Positions 17,865 to 26,300 of a stretch of 64,000 nucleotides of DNA are shown here, piece by piece. Each line of letters begins with the position of its first letter. Position 1 is the stretch's first letter. A program made the position numbers and the translations under genes. Source of the DNA: Tahibacter soli. GTDB taxonomy: Bacteria; Pseudomonadota; Gammaproteobacteria; Xanthomonadales; Rhodanobacteraceae. Below the pieces are notes generated by a model. It ran no database searches, was not told the DNA's origin, and saw only the letters and a program-made list of their open reading frames with translations. The DNA lies in assembly GCF_025717065.2 (NCBI RefSeq), contig NZ_JAOVZO020000001.1:310001-374000 (forward strand). The letters are read 5' to 3'.

Positions 17865-18442
17865 GCGCGCGTGCCGTCGTGTGGATCGTCACGATCATGG
17901 CCTTCGTCTGCGCGATCGTCGGCATGCGACGCGAGCCCGGCGCCGATCGCGCCGGCGAACCGGCGGTGCGCGTCGCCGGAGCGACGCCGTCTTCGCCGTC
18001 GCGCGGAACCGCGCCGGCCGTGCGATCGGAAGTCGTGTCGACGACCGCGCCGGTGCCGGTGCGCATCGCCGCGCAACCCGTTGCGCCGCCGCCGCCGATC
18101 GCCCCGGACGCGGCCGCCGGCCTCGCACTGACGCTGCAGGGCGGAGACCCGCGCAGCCCGCCGATCGCGCCGCGCGATGTCGACGACGATGAGGCGCCGA
18201 CGACGAACGAACTGGCCGATCCGGCCGCGTACCGGCGCTACGAGTCGCGCCGGCAGGCACGCGTGTATCGCGCGTTCGAACGCGAGGCGTCGGGGGCGCT
18301 CGCGCAGATGCGCCGCGACATCGACCGCGCGCGCACGGCCGGCGTGCCGGCGGAGCAGATCGCCGAAGGCGAAGAAAAAGCGCAGCGGCTCGCGGAAACC
18401 CTGCGGCGGTTGCGCGACGGTGAAATCGGCGCGAACGACTGA
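17861..18442 (+). CDS. small membrane-anchored hypothetical protein
   Basis: 193 residues: one N-terminal hydrophobic helix (MSARAVVWIVTIMAFVCAIV), a long Pro/Ala-rich low-complexity linker, and a charged, helical C-terminal part likely to form a coiled coil (RQARVYRAFEREASGAL, EKAQRLAETLRRLRDGE). The ATG overlaps the stop of the parvulin gene (ATGA), so it is the third member of that operon. Unrecognised; orientation suggests most of it lies in the periplasm. Confidence 0.7.
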   Translation: MSARAVVWIVTIMAFVCAIVGMRREPGADRAGEPAVRVAGATPSSPSRGTAPAVRSEVVSTTAPVPVRIAAQPVAPPPPIAPDAAAGLALTLQGGDPRSPPIAPRDVDDDEAPTTNELADPAAYRRYESRRQARVYRAFEREASGALAQMRRDIDRARTAGVPAEQIAEGEEKAQRLAETLRRLRDGEIGAND

Positions 18443-18536
18443 AGACCGCTCGGTACACGATGGAAATAATCCGTTAAGCGGCATTTGCGCGAGCGCCGGC
18501 GCGCCGCTAGGCTGGTCCGCATACCGGTACTCCATC

Positions 18537-18683
18537 GCACCGCAGGCTGTTGAGAAACAGCCTGCGGTGCGGTCGACGGATGGACCGCTCGAGAATCAAT
18601 CGCTCAAGCGATTGATTCCAGGAGAGGGTGCGCAAGCTCAGCTTGCGCCGCTCGATTGAGAAACGGGCAGGAGCCCGTTTCTC
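18537..18683. repeat. array of four consecutive perfect hairpins
   Basis: Four inverted repeats in 147 bases: 15-bp stem 18537-18551/18556-18570 (loop GAGA); 12-bp stem 18593-18604/18607-18618 (loop CA); 9-bp stem 18630-18638/18640-18648 (loop C); 11-bp stem 18658-18668/18673-18683 (loop AGGA). Every stem is perfect although the four sequences differ. It lies between the three-gene operon and the next secreted-protein gene and may act as terminator, RNA stabiliser or REP/BIME-like element. Confidence 0.85.
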
Positions 18684-18705
18684 GACAACCTGATAGGACG
18701 CGAAC

Positions 18706-20076
18706 ATGGCCGTATTCAGGTTGCCCGGCATCGCCGTTGCCCTGGCCGCGCTCTCCGGGGCCGCGCAAGCGGCGGCGCAGCTCGACCTCGCCGTCACCGT
18801 CGGCACGGATCTCACACCGGGTTTCTGCGCGACGACGACGACGCTCGGCGTCCTCGCCGGCAGCGACGTCAACTACTGCTACCGCGCGACGAACACCGGC
18901 ACGAGCACGCTGCAGTACCACGATCTCATCGACTCGGCGTTCGGCGTCGTGCTCGACGACGAACCGATCGCGCTCGCGCCGGGCGCCTCGACGACCGTCA
19001 CGCGGGTGCGCGCGGTCGCCGCGACCACGACGAGCAATGCGCTATGGACCGCGCGCACGCGGCCATACCAGCTGCGCACGAGCGGGCAGCAGGGCGGGCC
19101 GACGTACGACTTCATCGACATCAGCACGCCGGGCGCGGGCACCGCGCTCAATCTCTCCGACGACGGCGAAGTGAATCTGACGCTGCCGTTCGCGTTCACG
19201 TTCGACGGCGCGACGTCGAACGCGCTGCGCGTCGGCAACAACGGCGCCATCCTGTTCGGCACGACGACGGGCGACGTCGGCGTCGACAACGCCGTGCTGC
19301 CGGCGGCGAGCCTCGGCCGCGCGATGGCCCCGTTCTGGGACGATCTCGACGACGAAACCGGCGACGTCTACTACGTGGTGCAGGGCGCCGCGCCGAACCG
19401 GCGCGCGATCGTGCAGTGGCAGGCGCGCGCGCACTTCGTCAACCCGCAGTCGCCGACGCCCGACACCGCGACGTTCGAGGTCGTTCTGTTCGAAAGCGGC
19501 AATATCGTCTTGTTTCAATATAAAGACGTGGATTTTGGAAACGCGGCATGGAACGCCGGTGCGTCCGCCACGGTCGGCCTCAATCTCTCGGGCGGCCTCG
19601 CGTCGATGTTTTCGTTCAGTCAGCCGTCGCTGGCGTCGTCGTTCGCGATCCGCTTCACGCCGAGCGCCGAAACCGCGAGCGATTCGGCGGCGGCGACGGT
19701 TCTCGCGCTGCGTCCGGGGCTGAGGCTCGGTGCGACGTCGTTCGAATTCGGCCAGGCGCCCGACACGACGCGCACCGTGACGCTGGCCATCGGCAACGAC
19801 GGCGACTTTCCGTTGAGCTGGTCGATCGCCGAGGCGCCGGCGGCGTGCGCGGCGGCCGGCGACGTCGCCTGGCTGAGCGTCGCGCCGAACACGGGATCGG
19901 TGCCGGCGGGCGAATCGGTGCCGGTCGACGTCATCGTCGACACCGCGGGTCTCGCCGACGGCGACTACACGGCGGTGCTGTGCCTGACCACGAACGATCC
20001 GGACGCCGCATCGACGGCGCTGCCGCTGACCGTGCATGTCGCCGATACGATTTTCGCGGACGGTTTCGAACTGTAG
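18706..20076 (+). CDS. secreted protein with nidogen-like region and IFADGFEL tail
   Basis: A 456-residue protein with a signal peptide (MAVFRLPGIAVALAALSGAAQA), a DUF11/conserved-repeat-like stretch (VNYCYRATNTGTSTLQYHDL), then a block with GNNGAILFGTTTGDVG and APFWDDLDDETGDVYY reminiscent of nidogen-like beta domains, and a C-terminal Ig-like repeat (VSVAPNTGSVPAGESVPVDV style). It ends ADTIFADGFEL, matching the tail of the two proteases. Probably displayed on or released from the cell surface; function unknown. The long hairpin array precedes it. Confidence 0.8.
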   Translation: MAVFRLPGIAVALAALSGAAQAAAQLDLAVTVGTDLTPGFCATTTTLGVLAGSDVNYCYRATNTGTSTLQYHDLIDSAFGVVLDDEPIALAPGASTTVTRVRAVAATTTSNALWTARTRPYQLRTSGQQGGPTYDFIDISTPGAGTALNLSDDGEVNLTLPFAFTFDGATSNALRVGNNGAILFGTTTGDVGVDNAVLPAASLGRAMAPFWDDLDDETGDVYYVVQGAAPNRRAIVQWQARAHFVNPQSPTPDTATFEVVLFESGNIVLFQYKDVDFGNAAWNAGASATVGLNLSGGLASMFSFSQPSLASSFAIRFTPSAETASDSAAATVLALRPGLRLGATSFEFGQAPDTTRTVTLAIGNDGDFPLSWSIAEAPAACAAAGDVAWLSVAPNTGSVPAGESVPVDVIVDTAGLADGDYTAVLCLTTNDPDAASTALPLTVHVADTIFADGFEL

Positions 20077-20096
20077 AACGCACGTGCCGCGGTCGA

Positions 20097-20126
20097 CGGC
20101 GCCGGCGATCGAAGCCGCCGGCGCCG
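20097..20126. terminator. terminator-like GC hairpin between convergent genes
   Basis: CGGCGCCGGCG (20097-20107) pairs with CGCCGGCGCCG (20116-20126) in a perfect 11-bp stem around eight bases; no T-run. It separates the secreted protein gene from the convergent transporter gene and could serve both. Confidence 0.6.
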
Positions 20127-20134
20127 CGAGTCGG

Positions 20135-21451
20135 TTACAGCTGGTTCAACACGCCGGCAATCGTCGCGGTCATGAACGTCGCGAGCGAACCGCCGAGCAC
20201 CGCGCGCAGGCCCAGGCGCGCCAGATCGCCGCGCCGGCTCGGCGCGAGGCCGCCGATGCCGCCGATCTGGATCGCGATCGACGAGAAATTCGCGAAACCG
20301 CACAGCGCGTAGGCGGCGACGACGCGGCTGTGTTCCTGCAGCTTGTCCATGTTCTTGGCGAGATCGACGTACGCGACGAACTCGTTCAGAACGACCTTCT
20401 GGCCGATGAAGCCGCCGACGAGCACGGCGTCCTGCCACGGCACGCCGATCAGCCACGCGATCGGCGACAGCAGATAGCCGAGGATCGTCTGCAGGCTCAG
20501 CGTGACCGCGATCGGCTTGCCGGCCGACAGCCAGGCGTTGATCGTCGAGTCGGCGGCTTCGCCCCACTGGATCGTGCCGAGCCACTGCAGCGGCCAGTTC
20601 AGCGTCGCGATCAGCGCGATGAACGCGAGCAGCATCGCGCCGACGTTCAGCGCGAGGCGCAGACCGTCGCCGGCGCCGGTGGCCGCCGCGTCGATCACGT
20701 TGGTGCTGTGGCGCTCCACTTCGATGCGCACGCTGCCGCGCGTGAGCGGTTCGTGCGTTTCGGGAATCAGGATCTTGGCCAGCACGAGCGTCGCCGGCGC
20801 GGCCATGATGCTCGCGGCGAGGAGGTGCTTGGCGTACTTCGCCATCTCGGCCTCGTTGCCGCCGCCGAGCAGGCCCACGTACGCGGCGAGCACGCCGCCG
20901 GCGATGTGCGCCATGCCGCCGATCATGACGGTCATCAGTTCCGATTCGGTCATCTTTTCCAGGTACGGTTTGATCGTCAGCGGCGCCTCGGTCTGGCCGA
21001 TGAACACGCTCGCGCAGACCGACGTCGTTTCCGCACCCGAGACGTTCATCACCTTGGTGATCGCCCAGGACATGCCCTTGACGATCTGCTGCATGACGCC
21101 GATGTGGTACAGCACGCCCATGAGCGCGGCGAAGAAGATGATCGTCGGCAGCACCTGGAACGCGAAGATGAAGCCGAACTGGCTCGCGTCGAGCAGCTTG
21201 CCGAAGATGAACTCGGAGCCGACCTTGTTGAATTCGAGCAGCCGCACGAAGCCGTGGCCGAGCGAATCGAAAATCTGCGCGCCGAGCGGCACTTTCAGAA
21301 CGAACGCGGCGAACGCGATCTGCAGGCCGATGCCGGTGACCACGAGCTTCCAGTCGACCGCGCGGCGGTTGTTGGAAAACGCGTACGCGAACAGGATCAG
21401 TACGGAAAGGCCGAACAGGCCGAACAGAATTTGCCCCAATGCAGCGACCAT
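20135..21451 (-). CDS. concentrative nucleoside transporter (NupC/CNT family)
   Basis: Inner-membrane proton- or sodium-coupled nucleoside importer of 438 residues. Family features include the N-terminal helices ending in NNRRAVDW, the gate segment FQVLPTIIFFAALMGVLYH, the substrate-binding motifs GQTEAPLTIKPYL and LNEFVAY, and GGNEAEMAKYAKH. Length suits the bacterial CNT family, which lacks the extra N-terminal helices of animal members. It stands alone, so the specificity (pyrimidine or broad) cannot be inferred from neighbours. Confidence 0.9.
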   Translation of the reverse strand: MVAALGQILFGLFGLSVLILFAYAFSNNRRAVDWKLVVTGIGLQIAFAAFVLKVPLGAQIFDSLGHGFVRLLEFNKVGSEFIFGKLLDASQFGFIFAFQVLPTIIFFAALMGVLYHIGVMQQIVKGMSWAITKVMNVSGAETTSVCASVFIGQTEAPLTIKPYLEKMTESELMTVMIGGMAHIAGGVLAAYVGLLGGGNEAEMAKYAKHLLAASIMAAPATLVLAKILIPETHEPLTRGSVRIEVERHSTNVIDAAATGAGDGLRLALNVGAMLLAFIALIATLNWPLQWLGTIQWGEAADSTINAWLSAGKPIAVTLSLQTILGYLLSPIAWLIGVPWQDAVLVGGFIGQKVVLNEFVAYVDLAKNMDKLQEHSRVVAAYALCGFANFSSIAIQIGGIGGLAPSRRGDLARLGLRAVLGGSLATFMTATIAGVLNQL

Positions 21452-21724
21452 GACTCCCCCAGAGCGGTACGGCGACCGGGAAACCCAAGCCGCAAAGTCG
21501 CCGGAGCGTATTTCAAGCGAGAGACGCGAAGCAAGGCGCGGCGCGGCGGCGCCTTGCCCGCGGCGCCCGCAGTGCGCCTATACTCCGAAGGGGAGTGCAG
21601 ATCGCGGGGGGCGCCGCGATCTGTCTGAGCGATCGGAATGCCGCCGGCAGCCGCCGGCCCGCCGTGCGGGGTTTCCAGCGAACCCGAGTGCGGCCAACCG
21701 GTCCACGTTGCATCGGAGAACGCG

Positions 21725-23149
21725 TTGTTGACGATCAAGCGCAGGCTGCTGCTCAGCCATTTGCTGGTCATCCTGCTGGGTGCGGGCACGCTTGGCCTGT
21801 ACCTGTATTTCGCCGCGGCGGGACAGATCGTCGACGCCGTCGGCGAGCGCGTCCTCGACAATGCGCGCGTGCTCGCCGCCGGCCTCGACGGCGACGAACT
21901 CGACGCAGTGTCGCGCCATTCGACGCCGGGCGCGGCAGCGCGCATGGAAGACCGGCTGCAGCGCGCGCTGCGCGGCAATCCCGACCTCGTCGGCGCCTAC
22001 GTCGCCGAGGTGACCGGAACGGACGTGCGCGTCGTCGCCGCCACCGCGCCGGGGGCCGTCTCCGAGGGCAGCGGCAGCCTGACCGTCGACGAACTCGCCC
22101 TGCTGCGCGGCGGCCTGAAGGCGGCGACGCTCGGCGACATCGCCGCGGCCGGCGCCGAAGGCAACGATCTTTTCGCGCTCGCGCCGATTGCCGCGGCGCC
22201 CTCGCGCTACGTCGCCGGCGTGCGCTTTCGCGCGTCGAGCCTGCAGGAAAGCCTGCGCACGCTGCGCCTGTCGACGCTCGGCGGCCTGCTGTTCGGCGTG
22301 CTGGCGGCGCTCGTGCTGTCGCGGCTTCTGGCCGAAAGCCTGCAGCGGCGCATCGCGCTGCTCGGCGAACGCTGCCGCGCGCTCGCCGCCGGCGATGCGC
22401 TGCCGCCAAACCAGGTCGCGATCGGCGACGAATTCGATCGCGTCATCGCCGATTTCGACGCGACCGCGCAGCGCTTGCGCGAAGCGGCCGGCGGGCGCGA
22501 AGACGCGCTGACGGCGCTGACCGCGGCGAACGCCAAACTCGAAACGCGCGTCGAGGAACGCGCGCGCGAAATCGAGGACGCCACCGGCCAGCTCAAGATC
22601 GAAATCGAAAACCGGCTGCAGGTGGAGGCGCTGCTCGCCGAAGCCGCGCTGACCGATGCGCTGACCGGACTCCTGAACCGGCGCGCGATGCTCGAGATGC
22701 TCGAACAGGCCGTGCAGGCGTCGCGCGGGCAGGGCGGTTTTTCGATGATCCTGGCCGACGTCGACCACTTCAAGCACGTCAACGACACGTACGGCCACGG
22801 CATCGGCGACCAGGTGCTGATGGCGGCGGCGCGTGAACTGGAAAGCCTGCACGGCGACAGCCGTCACGCGGCGCGCTGGGGCGGCGAAGAATTCTTCGTG
22901 CTCCTGCCCGGCACGGGCCTGATGGAAGCCTGCCGCCGCGCCGAAGAACTGCGTGCGCGCGTCGAACGCATGCCGCTGCAGCCGCGCGGCCTGCGCGTGA
23001 CGATGAGCCTCGGCGTCGCCGAACTGCAGCCCGGCGAACCGCTGGAAGACTGCCTGCGCCGCTGCGACCAGGCGCTGTACCGCGCCAAGGACGCCGGCCG
23101 CAACACGGTCGTGATCGCACGCGGGAATCTGTTCGCGACGATGTCGTAG
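21725..23149 (+). CDS. membrane-bound diguanylate cyclase
   Basis: Likely makes cyclic di-GMP. From the TTG at 21725, GGAG six bases upstream, the product is about 474 residues: transmembrane helix (LLLSHLLVILLGAGTLGLYL), periplasmic sensor region of about 170 residues, second helix (GGLLFGVLAALVLS), HAMP-like linker, coiled coil rich in Glu/Arg, and a C-terminal GGDEF domain with DVDHFKHVNDTYGH and the active site GGEEF (residues 386-390). No RxxD inhibitory site precedes it. The ATG at 21638 would add 29 residues of non-signal-like sequence and is less likely. Confidence 0.9.
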   Translation: MLTIKRRLLLSHLLVILLGAGTLGLYLYFAAAGQIVDAVGERVLDNARVLAAGLDGDELDAVSRHSTPGAAARMEDRLQRALRGNPDLVGAYVAEVTGTDVRVVAATAPGAVSEGSGSLTVDELALLRGGLKAATLGDIAAAGAEGNDLFALAPIAAAPSRYVAGVRFRASSLQESLRTLRLSTLGGLLFGVLAALVLSRLLAESLQRRIALLGERCRALAAGDALPPNQVAIGDEFDRVIADFDATAQRLREAAGGREDALTALTAANAKLETRVEERAREIEDATGQLKIEIENRLQVEALLAEAALTDALTGLLNRRAMLEMLEQAVQASRGQGGFSMILADVDHFKHVNDTYGHGIGDQVLMAAARELESLHGDSRHAARWGGEEFFVLLPGTGLMEACRRAEELRARVERMPLQPRGLRVTMSLGVAELQPGEPLEDCLRRCDQALYRAKDAGRNTVVIARGNLFATMS

Positions 23150-23168
23150 TCCCGCGGCGTCGCAAGTC

Positions 23169-23187
23169 CGCCGCGAATCTCGCGGCG
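23169..23187 (+). terminator. terminator-like hairpin after the cyclase gene
   Basis: CGCCGCGA (23169-23176), loop ATC, TCGCGGCG (23180-23187): perfect 8-bp stem, no U tract, 20 bases past the stop codon. Confidence 0.5.
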
Positions 23188-23380
23188 CGACAAATCCTCC
23201 ATACGCTCAAGCTGTGCGACATCCGTCGCGCAGACTGATCACGTTCGTCGCCGCTTTGCGAATAGACGAACGCGACGGCGCGAATCGCCGCCGCTGAAGG
23301 GGGAAAACCTCTCGACCGGTGCTGGCGCCTGCGACGCAGGCGTCCAGGTGTCCTATTGCCTACGAAAAGCAGGATCCGCA

Positions 23381-26300
23381 ATGCGCACGATGCGAGGAAC
23401 GCTTGCCGCGTTGTTCGGCGCGGCAATCAATTTGTTGACATTTTCAGGGGTGTCCGCGGCTGTATTGCCGCCGAGCCCGTCGGCGTGTCCGATCACGCCG
23501 CCGCCGCTGGAAGCCGGCAGCACGCCGACCTATCCCGGGCGATTCTGGAATCCCAATCGCTACGGCAGCGGCTGGGATTTTCTGTACGACGAGCGGCTCG
23601 CCCAGAGCCGGTTGTTCTTGCTGTACTGGTTCACTTACGGCCCGGACGGCAGGCCGACCTGGACGATCGCATTTCCGTACGACGTATCGACGGGCGACGG
23701 TCACAAACGCTATCAGGCGGAGCTCAAGCGGCCGCACTGGGACGGCTTTCGCGTCGATCGCTACGACCCGGTCGGTTCGGTCGCGATCACGATACCGAAC
23801 GGGTCGACGACGCGCGCGGCGATAACGTGGCAATGGACCGAGCACGGTTCGGGCGAATACACCGAATGCGTGTACGACTATTTCCGCGACCAGATTCCGC
23901 CGACCGGCGAGTCGACGGGGCTCAACCAGGCCTACACCGCCAACTGGTACGACAGCGACCTTGATGCCGACGCCGGCGGCGTCGGTTCATGGGGCTTCGA
24001 TCTCGTCATCGGCGTCGACGCCGCGCAGAACTACCTGCAGATCGTCACGCCCCAGATCTTCGATACGGCCGGTCGGCCGGTATGGCTGCAGTACCAGCAG
24101 CTGCATCCCGGAATGCCGCCGAAAGACAACACCGGCAATCCAGGCGACCTGGTGTATTCGAAATCGCGGCACGGCGTGCCGACCACCGACTGCACCGCGA
24201 GCGATCAGGCATCGGCGAACGTCAACGAACGCTGCGTCGACGAATACGTTCTGGCGGCCGGCCAACCGGCCGGCGATCCGAAAAATCGCTTCCACCACGT
24301 CTTCACCGGCGTCAACGCGGCGAAGATCGCGATGAAGGCGACCGTGCCGGCCGCGACGACGGGTGCCGCCGCGGTCGAGTGGCCGACGGCGTTGCTGCCG
24401 GACAACTATCGACTCGACACGCCGAACGTTCCTGTTCAGCGTACGACCGACGTCAATCGCCTCGTCACCGATCGCACCGCGTGTTTCGTGCAGCAGGCGG
24501 GGACGAACTGTCCGCTGATCGTCAGTTACACGGCCACGCGAAATCTGGCGACGGTCTATCGCTACGACCTCAACAACACAGCCGCCGCGCCGGTCGTCGT
24601 GTTGACGGGCGGACGCGAAGGGTCGGTCACCGATCCGCTGCCGATCGGCTCGCGCGTCAAGTACAAGTTGTACGGCGACAACGATTCGCCGGCCGGCGGC
24701 CAGACGCCGCTGTCGGAATCGGCCGAGGTTCGCGTGATCGGGCATGTGAACGTGTCCGACCAGCCGCTGGTTTCGCTCGACGGCGATCTGCCCGCGCACG
24801 ACCCGAAGGTCGGCACGCTGGCCGGCGACGCCGGCGTCAGCGGCGGTGCGGCGTCGTATACGATTCCCATCACGGTGCCGCCGGGCCGCAACGGCATGCA
24901 GCCCGACGTGGCGCTGAGCTATTCGAGCCGCGGCGGCAACGGCGTCGCCGGCATGGGTTTTTCGCTCTCGGGTCTGAGTTCGATCCATCGCTGTCCGCGC
25001 ACGAAGGCGCAGGACGGCACAGCGCGTGCCGTGCGGTTCGACGGCGACGATGCGCTGTGCCTCGACGGCCAGCGTCTGATGCTGACCGAAGGCACCTACG
25101 GTAGCGCCGGCGCGGTCTATCGCACCGAGATCGACAACTACACGCGCGTGACGCAGGCCGGCGGCAGCCTGGCCGAACCCGGCGTCTGTTTTCTCGCCGA
25201 GACGAAATCGGGCCGCAAACTGCATTTCGGCAGTTGGACCGGTGAGAAGGAGAGTCCCCAGTGCCAGCCCTCGATCGCGAATGCGCGGGTGCAGCCGGTC
25301 GGTGCGGCGGTCGCGTTGAGCTGGCTCGTGGAAATGGTCGAGGACTACGCCGGCAACGCGATGACGTATGCGTACGACAACCGCGACGGCAGCGGGCCGC
25401 AGCGCGAAACGCTCGTGCGCAGCATCAGCTACACGCTGCCGTCGACGACCGTCCGGCGAGTGACGTTCGACTACGAGAATCGGCCGCAAGGCGCGAACGC
25501 CAACGACAACGCGATCAGCGCGCTGGCCGGCGGCCTGTCGTCGCAGACGAAGCGGCTGACGAAAATCACGACGTGGGTCGGCGGCGAAAAAGTACGTGAT
25601 TATACATTGAAGTATGCCAAGTTCGACGGCGACGCCGACTTGAGCGTCTACAGCGGACGCAGCTTGCTGCGCCGCGTGACCGAGTGCGCGTTCGATGCGT
25701 CGACGCCGAACGGCGAGTGCCGTCCGCCGACGACGTTCGACTGGAACGACGGCCCGATCGGCAGCAAGCTGCGGGTGGTGACTGCGACGGGCATGGCCGA
25801 TGCCGTGTTGCCGACCGCCGTGGAAATCGAGGAGGCCCATCCGCCTTACATCGACGTCGAGGCGCCGCTCGGCGGCGGCGGCGAAGTGGATCCGGACGGT
25901 CCGGTGACGACGCCGGTCGACTTCGTCCTGACGCCGTTGACCGAAGACACGTCGGAGGTGAAATACCTCTCGGTGATCGGCGACGTGAACGGCGACGGCC
26001 GCCGCGAAATACTCGCCAGGTTGCGCACCGGCAAGAACGCGTACACGTTCCAGCTCGGACAGACGACGGCCGCTCGCACGTTCGCGCGCTGGATCACGAT
26101 CGGTACCGAGCAGACGTTCGGCGTTCCGGGCGCCGACGACTACAACGGCGACGGCTACAGCGACGGCATGCGCATGCCGCAAGGCGGCGAATCGAACTTC
26201 CTGCGCCTGATCCGCTGGAATCGCGACCGCGGCTACTGGCCCGACGCACCGGCCGAAGGTTTCGACGCGTTGTTCGCGACGGTCGAGACGAATATTCCCG

